DNA of 64,000 nt from Ophiosphaerella korrae (GCA_028456385.1 JALNQF010000011.1:472203-536202), one strand, 5' to 3'. Counted from the stretch's first letter, positions 10,790 through 22,589 are shown. Made by a program: numbers and translations. The notes: a model not told the origin generated them from the sequence alone.

Positions 10790-11165
10790 AGGTGTGAAAG
10801 GCTGAATTTTGGAAGAAAAGCGGATTATAAGTATGAGGCAGTTTTTGGCGTTGGGGGTGCCGAAACTGAAGTCGGTGACGGAGATCCGCATTTTCATTGG
10901 CTTCGTGGACTGCTATCGGAGGTTTGTTGACGGGGCTTAGCCGGATTGTGGCGCCTTTGACGGCCTAACTATACCCGAAAAGGGCCTAATGATGCCGGTA
11001 CAAGGACAGGTTTTGTGTCGGGAGGAAGGGAAGCCGTTGGTGCTAAGGATAGAAGGTCGCCAGGCTTTCCAGCTCCTGCAGAAGGCCTTCTTCGATATCC
11101 CTATTCTGGCCTATTGCGACCCTACCTGAGAATTTCGCGCTACTAGTTGTGATCCTCCCCGACTT
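10790..11165 (+). mobile_element. Ty3/Gypsy reverse transcriptase fragment
   Basis: The plus strand reads PKLKSVTEIRIFIGFVDCYRRFV, then in a shifted frame GLSRIVAPLTA, then FQLLQKAFFDIPILAYCDPT, a stop, and EFALLV. This is the end of a Gypsy RT and the start of RNase H (family pattern FLGFxNFYRRFI ... APLT ... F..LK..F..AP.L...D). There is at least one frameshift, and the TGA sits where relatives often have Arg. The fragment is about 370 bp and runs straight into the C-terminal end of the next gene on the minus strand. Confidence 0.75.
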
Positions 11166-12560
11166 TGACGAGAACACGCCGTTGAGTAAATATGCAGGAG
11201 TAACCGTAGCGGAATCGGTAGGTACTTCGGGTTGCATGTCTTGTAAGCGTGTACTTCTCTGCGGCGGTACGGAAACAGGCACGGAAGGCGGGTTGGAAAG
11301 ATGCAGGTCAGTTGGAGATGGCTTGTGATTAGAGGGCAGTTCAGAGGCGTTGCCCCCTCGTCGGGCGCCTGGTCTTTTTCCCTTAAGTGGCGGCTTAGAC
11401 ACCTTCGCCGAATGGACTGATCCGACAGCCACGCCTGCTGCTGGCTGAACCCGTCTATCTTTCGAAGAGGGTGCTCTTTCGCATCGCCGTGGCCTCTGTC
11501 CCGCCGCCAAACGAGTATCCTGTCCGCTCTCCGTGAGGTGGTGCTGTGAATTCGGTCTTGAGAAAGGGTAGTCAGCATTGCCATTCTGTAGCTCGGCTAG
11601 GTCAAGGTTCTTAGGATGTATTCGGGACGCCTGAAGCTGAGCCGACGTTCAAGTTCGCCAGTGAAGGGGGCCCGGATATCTGTCTGGGAGTAGGAACTGC
11701 TTCTCCACGGCCATCGCCCTGAACCAAGTTGGCTTGATAAGGAGCAGGATCGGGCCTTAACTCTTTAGCCAACATGCCATCAAGAGATTGTTCGTGATTC
11801 CATGACATGCCTGGTAGTATACCCTATGCGTTGCACCGAATTCCTCTTTCTACCCCGATACTCTTCACATTCTCATAGGCTTTCGTGTTAATGTCGGCTG
11901 AGTCTGAGGCAACAGGTCTTTTCAATCTTGATTCGTCTTGGATGCGCTCACGCTCTTTCGATACTTGATAGACCAATTGGTAGAATGGATGCAATGCTTC
12001 GTGCTCACACTTGCGTATAGCCCGCCGCTCAGCAATCAATCGTAACTCGTCATCACCCTTCGGTCGTCTTGGGTTTGCCTCGGCCATAGTACGGGGGAAT
12101 AGGTGTACATACCTTTTGGGTTCTGAATCAGTCTCAGATTCAGACTCAAGCTCACGGTTCTTTGTGCTTCCATAGTTCAGACGGGCTCGTGTTTTTTTAT
12201 CACTTGTCGTTCCAGATGCCCTGCTCAACCCAGCGTTTCTTGGCCGTCTTCCTCGCAAGCTGTATAAGATTCGAACCGGGCAGCCAGAGATTATCAGGTA
12301 TTATTGCGCGCATTCCGTTTTTCTCTGCTTCTGCTACAAGGGCTCGTCGTTGCTCTTGGCGCCTTTGCGCGTCGAATTGCTGACGTGGTAACGACACACT
12401 GTGTCCCTTTATTAGTTGCCATTCTCGCTCCTCGCAAGGTCGCTCTTCCTCGGTCGGCGGATTAAGGCTTTGAGACCGTGTTGTAGTGCCTGACGGCTGG
12501 AGTCTGTATGATGACGGAGAATCGCCAAAGCTGTTTCTTATCAGCCATAGAGAAGAAGAA
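11130..12560 (-). pseudogene. Repeated-family fungal hypothetical protein, broken
   Basis: Read on the minus strand from about 12560, a Ser/Thr/Arg-rich N-terminus leads to PRQQFDAQRRQEQRRA, then RKTAKKRWVEQGIWNDK. Further on, NVKSIGVERGIR repeats the RWVEQGIW-like motif. The reading then passes TAG codons (probable former Trp), changes frame near 11610, and continues as a low-complexity Pro/Ser/Arg-rich tail to about 11130. Proteins with the K-R-W-x-E-x-G-I-W motif recur in fungal genomes as uncharacterised multi-copy genes, as far as I recall; I know no function. The tail abuts the Gypsy fragment. Confidence 0.45.
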
Positions 12561-12839
12561 GAGTAGCGTCTAAGAAAACAGAGGCAAGATCTGTGATGAA
12601 GGAAATGAGACAGAATATTTTGTTGTGGAAGGAGATGGCGTCAGATGTTTGTTCATGCGCCGGGACTTACCGTTCTCCATCGGCGGCGGGAGAAGACCGG
12701 GCGCTGATTAGGCAACCAGGCACCGCACATATACGTCTGTAAATTCATTAGCTGTGCTGCCTCGGTTCGAAATCCGCCTACCATACGGAGTAGAGCACGC
12801 CTTCAGTCAGGCAGAAATGCAGCTAACAGGACGTAGCAT

Positions 12840-13115
12840 TCGGGCTGTGCACGGTCGGTAAAGAGATGCATGTTCTACGGTAGATCGCACAACGGAACGA
12901 GTCAAGCCGCCGGCGAAAACGCTACACCGTTCGAATATGGGCGCCCTCGCAAGGTCGTTGTGCGGCAGGACGCCGAGGCTGCCGTAAGAATGGGTGGTGC
13001 TAGGCAGAACCAGTATACACACGCCGGGACCCCACAACCAAAGATGAGATACCTAATAATGAAAGATATACTCGGTGTCGGGCAGTTTTCCACCTATATG
13101 CCCTACGAAACATAA
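12840..13115 (+). pseudogene. Possible kinase N-lobe remnant
   Basis: An 81-residue frame ends in RYLIMKDILGVGQFSTYMPYET, which resembles the SRPK pattern RYxIxxKLGxGxFSTVWLAxD. The first part has no recognised domain and nothing kinase-like follows. It may be a second SRPK scrap like the one at 10080-10376, or chance. Confidence 0.25.
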
Positions 13116-13119
13116 CCCG

Positions 13120-14450
13120 GCTTCGGTCATATCTGTGGAGACAACTACCCCTCTAATCCCTGGTACGTTCCTCCTCGATAACGACGACAAGGCAGAAACA
13201 CGCTGGCGCACCGGGCTTACTTGAACATGTCCTCTGTATTGAAAACTCTACAAAAGCCTAGGCTAGGATTAGCCACGTCAACCTTAGACGTAGCAATGCT
13301 TTTAGCAATGCTTTTAGCAAAGGTGGATAAAAGCTTGGCCTTCTCCGGTGCTATGTCGGGCGTGGACGATTCATGTGGGGGTTGGAGTTTGGAGTGGCGT
13401 AGATGAATCATGCGGCGGATTTTGGTGTGGCGCAAGTGAATTACGTGGGAAACAGGATGCCGATCGGTGGTGTGGCGTGACGACTCCCCTGAGTTGCAGG
13501 GTTCGTGTGGCTGGTTTGTGTTTGGCGTCGGAGAAGAAGCCCGGCCGTTCCGGAGGCATTCAAAGAGGGCGTCATATCGATACACTTCATATCAACAGCC
13601 CGAGGATACCTTCTATGTTGCTTCTTCCTAGAAATCAGCGGGCGCTTGCGAGCAACTCCTTGATGCAGGTAAGCGACTTTGCTCATGCGTAGATCAAAGG
13701 AATACTAGCAGGAGATTTGGCAACAGAAGCTGGTGAGCAAGAATCGGGTCCTCTGTTAAGGCTGATTTCAGCTCTTCAGGCGCTCGAATTCACCAAACGA
13801 TCTAAATTGATTCGGGCTAGTAAGACAATAGAGCCAATTATGTCATCTTGGGGCGTACCGCCACTCGCTTACGCGGACCACTTCAAGGACTATTTAGCAT
13901 CAGCCGCAGTAAAGGCGTTCATTCTTCAGGCGAAATTAAGCTCCCGTCTTTGCTTAACCTCGCGGGATAAACCGCGAGTCGTCTTTCTATCTAGTTCAAT
14001 GAAGTACACTATGTTGGAGCGGGCGTAACACCTAGTATCATATCAAAGACGAATAGTCAGCCACGTCATTAGACGAACAACCCCGCATACCGAACCAGAA
14101 ATTGGCATATTATGCTATGTCCAAACATAGCATACCTAGCAGCGCGGGGAGCCACGGATCTGTGGGGGAGGAACCACGGATCTGCGGGTAATCCTGGGCC
14201 TTGATATATTATGCACCCCCCTGAGAGGGTTGCGTCCCCATTCTTATCAGTATTATTGTCGTTCACCAGTTCTGCCTCCTCTGTACCATCTCTACCGACA
14301 GGATGGTTCCTGCTCCTGCTTTCTCGTGCAAGGAGAATGTAAGTAGAGTGGCGTATCACTACCGCTCCTCAAATCTGACTATAGAGATAGATCCCCTCCA
14401 GCATCGTCACACCAAAGCTGGTTCTCCAAGAGCTTCATGAAGTATACTGT
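13120..14450. other. No assignable gene
   Basis: A 103-residue plus-strand frame at 13717-14028 has plausible composition but no known motif. Around 13290-13440 there are short imperfect direct repeats, such as TAGCAATGCTTT twice. Nothing else is evident. Confidence 0.3.
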
Positions 14451-14459
14451 TGGGATAAA

Positions 14460-15026
14460 GTGTATTATGTGAAGGCTTCTATATTGGAAACCCTCGGATC
14501 CCAATCGCAATCTCAACTCGAATCCGATTCCAAAATTCGACAAGTGGACCACGGCGTTGCAATATACCGCCTCAGTGACTTCCTCAAGATGGACTTTGTT
14601 GAGACTGCAGAATACTCGGACGCGATCGCAAACATCAAAAGGAAAGTCGAAGACCTCGATAAATTGGATCATAGATTTTGTTTAGCATGGGCCTTGAAAA
14701 CAATGAACCGGGACGTGCGACACCCACATTCGCGCAACGATTCCATGCAACCCAGCTCTTCTGGTGCAAGAGAAGATAGTGGATCGAAAACAGGTACAAT
14801 CGCCCATGTTGCCTTGGCATGCCTTTCATCATTGGTTCTGTCATTGTCGATACGTGTCCGGAATCAGCTCAAGCCTGTTCGCTGGGAGGGTAGTGAGCAA
14901 AGCGATTCTACCCCGGCTCGGGAGAGTGCCTTGACGTTGACGCGCTCGTCAACAGCAAAGAGTCAAACGAGTATCAATGGTATTATCTTTCATCATGCGA
15001 GACCTTTTCGAGCAACCGGAACCTGA
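14460..15026 (+). CDS. Hypothetical protein fragment
   Basis: A 188-residue frame whose first 90 residues have good coding composition: acidic and aliphatic, with a predicted helical stretch around IANIKRKVEDLDKLDHRF. The second half is Ser/Thr-rich, with one hydrophobic stretch (VALACLSSLVLSLSI) that could be a membrane segment. The family is not recognised. It may be one exon of a decayed gene. Confidence 0.3.
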   Translation: MYYVKASILETLGSQSQSQLESDSKIRQVDHGVAIYRLSDFLKMDFVETAEYSDAIANIKRKVEDLDKLDHRFCLAWALKTMNRDVRHPHSRNDSMQPSSSGAREDSGSKTGTIAHVALACLSSLVLSLSIRVRNQLKPVRWEGSEQSDSTPARESALTLTRSSTAKSQTSINGIIFHHARPFRATGT

Positions 15027-15029
15027 CAT

Positions 15030-17180
15030 AGCCACAGAGATCTCATCAGGTACTTCATCAGATGCTTCGTCAAATGCGTCGTCAGGTCTCCGGTGAGTAA
15101 CGTAACGGCGCTCTACCAAAACGTACGGGTATATTGCCCACTTGTGCTCTAACATGGTCATGAGCTTACCAAAAGTAGAATAAATGCACGATAGAAGAAG
15201 CTCACGGGTATTTTGAAGAAGTCAAGTACACACCATCGGCTATGGCGCCGAGGCGGGGAAATAAGGCATTAATGCCTGAAAACCCTCCGGCCATGGAGTA
15301 ACCTGCACTGCATTCCTTTTGCTCGCGGGCAGAATTAGACATTTGGCGACTTTGGCCCCACACACAAGACCTACGCCGTTTCCCTCAACCGCACCCCGGG
15401 ATCTTACCGTGGTCCAACCACCACTCCAGCCCCATTTACCAAGAATAACAGTATCGGTGCGCTTGGACTCATAGTTCATTTGCATTCCATGCTTTCCGGG
15501 GAGAGAACGGAAATTCTCCGAGCTTGGCACGTGGCGCAATCGGGCTCCTCCGGGGGCGGCCACATGGCAAAACATTTCCCTTGCAAGGAAAGAAACATAG
15601 ATGCGCTCGTGTGTGTTATCGGGAGGACATTGGCTCATCGCCATACCGAAGGCCATAACGATTTGGAACTTGGGACGGCTGTCGCTGCGGAGGCGTCCAG
15701 ACGTGTTTGTTGTAGATTAGAAGCTACAGAATAGTCAATTGCATTGAGCGAGTTGATCAGACACTCGTATCTAAGCAAGATTTGGATGTGAATCTGGCCT
15801 ACATACTCCGTAATCGCGGAGAGAGGCATCCTCCGTATTGCGTTCAGACACGAGCCTTGGATATAACACCGCAGTCACAGTGCCGCCCGGAAAGCATCCA
15901 ACGCCACAAAATGGCCTTGGCATGAAAAGCGCCAAACTCGCCGTCCCCATCAAAGGCAAAGCACAGGATGGGGAGAAAGGCCAGCGCCGTCGCCGCCCCA
16001 GAGGGCAGGGGCGCAGAAACCCGGGCCACGCGTCCGTACCAGGCCATACTTCCCGGCTGGGCCTTGGCCTCGGCACGCCGGTGGTGGTGGGCAACCTTGG
16101 TTTCGACGAGCACGCCACGCCTGCGTGGCGCGGCGGGGGTTCGTTCAGCTGTGGGCTTGCATGCACCCCAACCGGAAACATGCTGCGACCAATGCAGGCC
16201 CAGGTTGTGTGCCATTACACTGACCCTTCTGCTTTGCGGGCGTTGCTGGCCATTCGTATTGTTTCCATGTCTGGTTTTGTTCAATTATCGTGCTGCGCTA
16301 CATTATTGATAATAGGGAACTGTGTCGCGTTGTCGATTGATATCATGGTACCTAGCCTTTTTCTTGGCGGGTCATCAGACCCGGAGTAGTGCCGGCGTTT
16401 TCCCGGATCGCCCTCCTGCTCGGCGCGTGGTGCTGCCGCCGACACATTGGCGTCTACGACCTGCCTGCAAACCGCCAACTACGAGGTTGTCGGTCATGGT
16501 GAAGCTGTCGTGGTCGGACATCATCAGATCGCATCCAATAGGCACCGGGTTAGATGGCTTTCGAGCCAAGAAAGGACTGGTATCGGATGAGAGAGACTTT
16601 TTGAAAACGGCTGAAGCAAAATTCACAGAACACTGTCAGCCATTGATTCCTTGCGTGGACAAATTACGGAGGAAGGTGTTTCCTGGTGGAGGGAGGTGGA
16701 GAGATCCTAATCCAAACCTCAGTTCCGAGATCAGAGGAATCCCCCGGGCTGCAAAGGAAGATTTATTGACTGGTGGGCGCTGTTGATGCTAAGCGAGTTT
16801 CCTTGAACCACATCGTCTGTAAGCCGCTATATTGCTAACGCTGTTTCCCCAAGTTTACACGCAGAGCACGTAGACGCAAAGAACGTAGAATAACTTGCTT
16901 CCGTTCACATAGAGAGTGGTGACGTGACGAACTCCAGCAGTCCGAAATACAAACATCCGCCGCACGCTTCAGCCCGTCTGCAATCGCTTCACACCATCGA
17001 CGTCGCTCTGCGAGTACCTATTCAGTTGATTAAGTTAATTCACTTTTCGCGTCGACGTGACTATACTAATCGCCCCAAGTCCACACCGCCCACGTCAACT
17101 GCACCTCCCGCAGCTCCCCATTCGCTTTGGTCTTCATGCCCGCAGCATACCACAGAGAACAGCACTTGCACTACAGAGCG
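15030..17180. other. GC-richer stretch without an assignable gene
   Basis: Frames of 110-185 residues occur on both strands (15240-15656, 15838-16389, 16322-16786). They overlap one another, are rich in Arg, Pro and Gly, and have no recognisable motif. I regard them as products of high GC rather than genes. Confidence 0.3.
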
Positions 17181-17184
17181 CGGC

Positions 17185-18020
17185 ATGTTCGCCGCCACCA
17201 CTGTGGCTGAGATGCACGCTGCCCTCGCAAGCCTGCACTAGCATGAGGTCGTCGTCAACCAGCGACTCCATGACCTCATCGCGCCGCAGAGAGACTTGTC
17301 GCGCGAGGTCGTCAACACGCGAGCCATCAGCAATGGCATGCTCTCCGATGCCGCCTCGACTGCGAACCGTATCTCGGATGCCGTCAAGTGGTTAGATCAA
17401 GAGCAATCTAACGTCAAGGCGACGCTGGAGGTGGTGGAGCAGGGGGCAGAACTGAAGGCGTGCGTTCTAGGTGTCCGTCGACAAGCAAACCTCAATAAGA
17501 AAGTCTCCACTTCATCTTATCAAGCTATTCAACATCATGACTACTTTCTCCTTCCCGCGGTCTATAGAACAAGCGTCCCAGATAGACCAGTTCCCTTTCC
17601 ATCTCAATCTCAATCCCACCAAGCCTCTCGGTGCCGACCCGCTATTCATCACCACCGCAGCAGACACAATCATGTACATCCTCAACCAGATACTACAGAG
17701 ATCTTTGGCGACGCAACATTCGTCGAAAACACCGTAAAATCTATGGGGCACACTTTCGTCACCAAAGGTAGCGAACTCCTTGACGACAATATTCAAGTCG
17801 CCTTCTGCGACGTCCTTGAACTGCGCGTTTGTCTTATACCTTGCTGAAGCGTTCTGCGAGGCTAACTATAAACTCGCCGATGAGCGAGACGGTGACAGCG
17901 AAGATGATGAAGATGACAACACTGATCTCGTCAAGTCGCGCTTCGACCGCCGCTGGAGTACCCCTGTCCGCCCTATCAAGCGCTCTCTGCCCATTATCGG
18001 TCTTGGTATATCTCGAGATC
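17185..18020 (+). pseudogene. COG4: COG4-like (conserved oligomeric Golgi subunit 4), internally deleted
   Basis: Three separate stretches match fungal COG4 in the right order. The N-terminal coiled region (17185-17480) holds MHAALASLH, RAISNGMLSDAASTANRIS and VKATLEVVEQ...ELKACVLGV. The middle (about 17540-17730) holds NPTKPLGADPLFIT and IMYILNQILQRSLATQ. The C-terminal region (about 17740-18000) holds GSELLDDNIQVAF and NYKLADE, followed by an acidic run and TDLVKSRFDRRW. They occupy about 840 bp where the full gene would need more than 2 kb, and they lie in different frames. A TAG at 17239-17241 stands where relatives appear to have Gln (CAG to TAG). The real product is a subunit of the COG complex, which tethers vesicles at the Golgi. 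A working copy presumably exists elsewhere, so this is a dead duplicate. Confidence 0.7.
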
Positions 18021-18029
18021 TAAGGCTGA

Positions 18030-18900
18030 CTCGGCGACTGCCGCCGTGACTGCGGAACTGCGATTATCAACAACATTTTCGCGACAACACAATGCAATTA
18101 ATTTACGGCTAGTATGACAACGTGGAGGAGCATATCAAGGCAGATTTGGCCAGTTTAGACCCAAGTTAGCGCACTGTTTCAATATACTATACAATCGCCC
18201 GCTATAAGGGGTCACGGTGATAAACCTCTCAGTAAGTCCAAGAGTAGCCCTTCAGGGCTGTAGTGTGGGCGGCGGCGAAGGTACCTAGACGTAGGAGTAG
18301 GAAAAGACCACCGCTACAAGCAATATACTAGTAAACCTAAGCTAGGCTGGCAAATAAGTAGGGGTTGGGTAGGCTTACGTTAGATCCCGACCCCTACTAC
18401 TCCTACCCGCCAAGATGCTTCGCATCTTGGCCCTGCCCACCTCAGCGCTCACGCCCAAGCTCAACGCCGATTTCAACTAGCTCTCCATCTTCAACACGCT
18501 TTTTTTTTTTTTTTTTTCGCGATAACACAATACATATCGGTAGGCTCGATACTCCTCTAGATGGCTACGCATCTGGTAGTAGGTGGGCAGCCGTACATCA
18601 CGTACGGCCGAGGGGGTGAGGCAAAGATAGCATCTATTCTGTTGACTTGCCTCTCCTCGTAACGAGAGAGAGGCGTTATATGCCCCTGAAGTATCGGGCC
18701 GAATAGTTACGTAAGATAAGCAACTTATACGTACGGACAATACAACTAATTTACGGCCGGTAGGGCAATGTGGAGGGGCGTATTGAGGCATGTTTGGCCA
18801 GTTTGGACCTATCAAAAAAGCCTGTTTTCACTGAGTTGGCGTAGGCACCGTTTTCAATGTGCTGTACCGTGCACGTCGGCGGCGAACACCATGTCCTCAA
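18030..18900. repeat. Degenerate repeat pair and poly-T tract
   Basis: A block at 18077-18175 (TTCGCGACAACACAATGCAA ... TTTACGGCTAGTA ... GGCAGATTTGGCCAGTTTA) recurs diverged at 18517-18535 and 18730-18810. The copies lie in direct orientation, so this is probably an old repeat interrupted by other sequence. An 18-base T run lies at 18500-18517. A GT-rich patch at 18359-18375 recalls the telomere-like sequence at 59.4 kb. Confidence 0.4.
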
Positions 18901-19299
18901 TCTCAAAAATGAGGTTATTGAGCCACCTACAATAGCTATTATCATGAGATCTTCTAACGGAGTAGTAAACAGAGGCTTGTAATCAATTGGTACCATCTAT
19001 ATTTCTTTGGAAGGCTAACGTTGTGGCTACGTGGTGTGATCCTTGGCAGAGCTGGTGGTGCAGTATCTTGAACTTGCCTACTACCTGAGGCACTACCTAC
19101 TCGTTTCTAATACTTTTTTACTTGCTAAGGCTAAGGCCTTAGCCTTTCTCTTCCCCTTGTAAGATAATTAGAGGGCTTTAGTAGTGCCCGCCCCTACCTA
19201 ACACCCGTTTTCTACCTTTAGCCCCTCTCCTCCCCCCTTCCCTATCTTAATAGCTACTTAATCTATTAACTCCAAATTTTAATATATATTAAAAATAGC

Positions 19300-20153
19300 C
19301 GGGGTCCAGCTCTATACAAGGACATCAGCGACAAAACTCTATACGCCATCTACCGTCAAGTAGCGAAGATTCTACTAGAACTACCAATGCACAACTTCGA
19401 CTATATTGGCGCTCCGTCTTTGGTTGACCGCGGGGATGACACATATTATTGGTCAGTTACGTCCGCGCCAATGACTCTGAAAATGAATCAAATAGAAAGA
19501 GGGGTGGATATGTGCGGGTTGGTGGTAGGAGGTCCTTTACAATGTAGCCTAGGTCTGCAGTTCATTGATTATTATTAATGTTTAGATTACTTGTGAGAGC
19601 CCTTCCGAATTTTCACCAAATACTTTAGCCATCTTGTCCAACAGGATATTACGTATCTACGTAAACAAAGGAATTTTGTAGACGATTCCGATGACGCTCG
19701 CTGGAAATACCATCCTCCACCAACGAGTAAATGGCCTTGTACCATACTTCGTCTCCAAGAAATACGACTCTGGTCCTTTCAAGCTGATTTGCGACGACTT
19801 CCGCCCAGGGAATATACTTATAACGGAGGATACCCTAGAAATTGCTGCTGTTGTCGATTGGGAATGGGCTTATGCTGGCCCGTACCGGTTTCTCTTTTCT
19901 CCTCCATCCTGGTTAAGTTCTGGAGGACCCAACCGCCTGGGCTACTTCTGGCGAGGTTCGCTACCAGAATAAGTTCCAGCTATTTCTGAAGCCCTTAGAG
20001 GATGAGGAAGCACAGAGGGAAATTGAGACCGGCATAGAGGTTCTACTAGAAGAGAAGATGTCGCTTCTGATGCGTCAATCTATGGAAGATGCAAAATTTT
20101 GGTTTAATGAGATGATTCGCGAATCCTTTAACTTTGATGAAGAAGCACTATGA
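19300..20153 (+). pseudogene. APH-family phosphotransferase-like protein, frameshifted
   Basis: Reading in pieces from 19300: IYRQVAKILLELPMHNFDYIG, then DTYYWSVTSAPMTLKMNQIER, and later LICDDFRPGNILITEDTLEIAAVVDWEWAYAG. The last is the catalytic and metal-binding part of the aminoglycoside-phosphotransferase/choline-kinase fold, with C-D-D-F-x-P-x-N in place of the usual H-x-D-x-x-x-x-N and D-W as metal ligand. A frame change near 19930-19960 leads to a C-terminal helical region (QNKFQLFLKPLEDEEAQREI) ending at a TGA at 20151-20153. At least two frame changes are needed. Fungi carry dozens of these kinase-like genes; substrates are mostly unknown. Upstream sequence (18.9-19.3 kb) shows no convincing first exon. 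Confidence 0.65.
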
Positions 20154-20375
20154 CCTAATATCGAACTTCATATTGAAAAAAGGGAAAATTGGGGGGATTG
20201 GTGTTCCGGGGCAGACTGAAGTCGATGCATATGTAAGGATGAAAATGCAGAATTTGCCTCGATACAAGCTGGATCTGTAAGCGCTCGAAGGAAAAGGGCA
20301 GAGTTGCTAATATTGAATCTCATATTATCACATATCGCTACATATTTCTCGATATTGCGTAGTTTCAGAGACTAT

Positions 20376-20615
20376 TTAGTGTCCATGAATACTGCATAAA
20401 TGTTCGCGATTCGGGCTTAGCGGTTGGCCAGACAAAATTTCTAGTGTTTGGCCACATGAAAATCGTCGATTCGGCAGATCTCTCCGGACCAGCCGATTGC
20501 TCGACAGTGATCGTGGACGCGGAAGCGTTGCTGCCCTCACAGATGATTGAGAATTCAAAGGAGGTGCGCTGAGAACCTCTCGTCGCAATTCTACAATTTC
20601 CTTATCACTTATCAT
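20376..20615 (-). other. Unassigned 79-residue frame
   Basis: A basic, Ser/Arg-rich minus-strand frame lies between the phosphotransferase relic and the next gene. I recognise no motif; it is recorded only so the gap is described. Confidence 0.15.
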
Positions 20616-20725
20616 AACATTAGGTGGAAATTATCTATGACAAGACTCTAACATCTTCATTTAGGCGCTCTCCTGTAGCCTAGGATACAGTACTATACTT
20701 GATTACACTACAGCCAACACACTTT

Positions 20726-21316
20726 CTAAGAAGGCTCCTCCATAGAACTAGCTCGATGGCAAAATTCCTTGTCAGTCTCCATATCCTGTAGCTCGGAGGA
20801 TGGGATAGAGGATACAAGGAGCGGGACCAGGTCGTCTTCCTCTCCAACATCTTCAAACCGATGATTAGGTGTCTTCACCTGGTGGCTACGAAAGATTTCG
20901 AGTACCTCTGTATCGAGATCAATAACATATGCATATTCGCAATCCGAGTCATTTGCAAATTCAAGGCAAAGCTCAAGTAGACCAGCACTGGTGTCTCTAG
21001 AGAGAGAAGGATAGAAACCATCCATGATCTCGATTGTTAGATTGGACATTAGGTCTGCAGTATATTCCCCCCAGGTTTTGTTTTGCGGCGCGTGTAGCTT
21101 ATGCCAATAGCTTAGATTGCTAAATAAATTTAGCTCTTCAGGGGACGCTTCGTAGGTATACTGAAGTCCAGCCTTGAGGCGGTCGATATTAATCGGTACG
21201 TGTAAGAACTTCATAATCTTTAGGCCTTGGCCTGAACGGTAGCCATCCCACTGACCGTATTGGGCAACGACGAAACGGCCTTTGTAGAATATACAGATAA
21301 GGTGACGAGTGCCCAT
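20726..21316 (-). CDS. Conserved fungal hypothetical protein (MGTRHL... family)
   Basis: The 196-residue reading starts at ATG 21316, chosen because MGTRHLICIFYKGRFVVAQYG is the usual start of a common fungal family. An in-frame extension upstream looks non-coding. The N-terminal block, with its GQWDGYRSGQG turn, is the conserved core. The rest is acidic and includes YVIDLDTEVLEIFRS, a pattern where the protein describes its own cut-off amounts in relatives. No signal peptide or membrane segment. The frame is free of stops. Relatives, as I recall them, are longer and spliced, so the C-terminus may be shortened. Function unknown; small amidotransferase-like folds have been suggested to me only by the N-terminal shape, so I assign none. 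Confidence 0.5.
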   Translation of the reverse strand: MGTRHLICIFYKGRFVVAQYGQWDGYRSGQGLKIMKFLHVPINIDRLKAGLQYTYEASPEELNLFSNLSYWHKLHAPQNKTWGEYTADLMSNLTIEIMDGFYPSLSRDTSAGLLELCLEFANDSDCEYAYVIDLDTEVLEIFRSHQVKTPNHRFEDVGEEDDLVPLLVSSIPSSELQDMETDKEFCHRASSMEEPS

Positions 21317-21465
21317 GATTGAGAGTTGGGGCGTTGCGAATGGTAGATAGAAAAGGATCGGTTTGATCGTTGGATCCCGTACGGTCAACTACCTTTTATC
21401 TCATATTATCATATCATTAATATCATATAATTATTACCGTATCATTGTTATTATTATCATCATTA

Positions 21466-21855
21466 ACGTGGTTTACAAGTGAGCGGCGCCCCCAACCAAC
21501 TTTGCGGACCCATGTTACTCGGTACCCAATAACTCCACACAAAGCTGTAGACATGGCTCCAAATGAAGCAAATATTCAGTTAGCTCTCTCTTCTATCGAA
21601 AAACAACAACTAGTAGGTAGTAAGCCAGCTGCCAGCGGTCTTTCAAGTGTCTGAGACAACTCTCTGCTGCCGCCGACGCGCTAGTATAGCTGCCCGAAAC
21701 AATTGCCAGCCAAACTCGAAGAAACTCAGCCAGCTAGAGGAGGAGGAGGAGGAGGAGGAGGAGGTAATAGTCAAGCATATCCTTAATCTAGATTCTCGTG
21801 GTTTTGCCCCAACTCTAGCTGCCATGTATAAGATAGCCGATAAGCTACTCTGTAA
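21466..21855 (+). mobile_element. Pogo-family DNA transposon, 5' fragment
   Basis: A TA at 21464-21465 precedes ACGTGGTTTACAAGTGAG, the same terminal sequence as the element at 51355. Next comes a transposase N-terminus reading MAPNEANIQLALSSIEKQQ, a helix-turn-helix region (VSETTL...RR), then LDSRGFAPTLAAMYKIADK. This is the psq/CENP-B-type DNA-binding half of a pogo transposase. A GGA run (about eight units, 21736-21762) expands a Glu stretch. At about 21855 the similarity ends and sequence of a kinase-like gene on the other strand begins. The catalytic domain and right end are missing. Confidence 0.65.
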
Positions 21856-22450
21856 ATGTAGAGTGGCTGCCCTTTCCGTGCTTTGCCATATTTGCATTAG
21901 GCTCTCTCTTCCTGTTTTGGTTTGGTTTAGTACGGTAGTGCCCGGTGCAATTTGTGGCCTGGGAACTTCTGGCTGCTCAAAATCAATCACCATTACTTGT
22001 CCAGTCTCTCCTCATTCCATAATATGTGCGCGAGGCACAAAGTCTTTGTATAAAACTCTAAGGTTGTGGATTGCTTGGGCTTGAGTGCTTAGCTAGTTGA
22101 GTAACGCAGGCCCTGTTCTCGGCGATGATGATATACTCGGAGATAAACTTGCCTCCGAAACTAAGAAATATCATGTAAACAAGTGTTCAAAGCGAATGAT
22201 ATTGCGCACGCGATGCGTCCAGCAGCCTTTTGTGGGGCGGCAAGGGCGGATCATTGATCTGTCCAAGATGTAGAGGTCCTTGGATAGCAGTGTAGCCTTC
22301 AAAAATTGTATGGCTGAACGGCCAGGAATGATGGTTCAAGAAGACAAGGCACCCGCTTACGATGACTATGATCTACACGAGATCTAGAGGCTCCTTTAGA
22401 ATGGGAACTCGCCTAACTTGAATGCTATTGAGCCTTGTTGGGCATGGATG
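21856..22450 (-). pseudogene. Fungal kinase-like protein, C-terminal fragment
   Basis: The minus strand reads SFGGKFISE, then AIHNLRVLYKDFVPR, then TGQVMVIDFEQPEV. These match the hinge, the catalytic loop (usual form IHxxGVLHxDVxxRN) and the metal-binding D-F-E segment of an abundant fungal kinase-like family. His and Asn of the loop are altered and frames change, so it is dead. An upstream part reading FEGYTAIQGPLHLGQ and PPLPPHKRLLD extends the similarity weakly toward 22450. The pogo fragment joins it at the C-terminal side. Confidence 0.55.
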
Positions 22451-22589
22451 AAGCGAGATACTACAAAAAAGGAGCACCCAAAAGCAGAGCTGAGGTAACC
22501 TGTGCGTGGGAGAAGTGTTGGAAACATGTACCTCAAGAGAAAATTGAAGCTTAGGTTGAGCGTATCCCTGTACATATTCAAGGAATGAG

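Noticed and set aside
12755..12785. GGTTCGAAATCC, resembling a tRNA T-loop
   Set aside because: No acceptor stem, D-arm or anticodon arm could be paired around it.
15838..16389. A 183-residue plus-strand frame and its opposite-strand partners
   Set aside because: High GC makes long frames by chance; rich in Arg, Gly and Pro with no domain.
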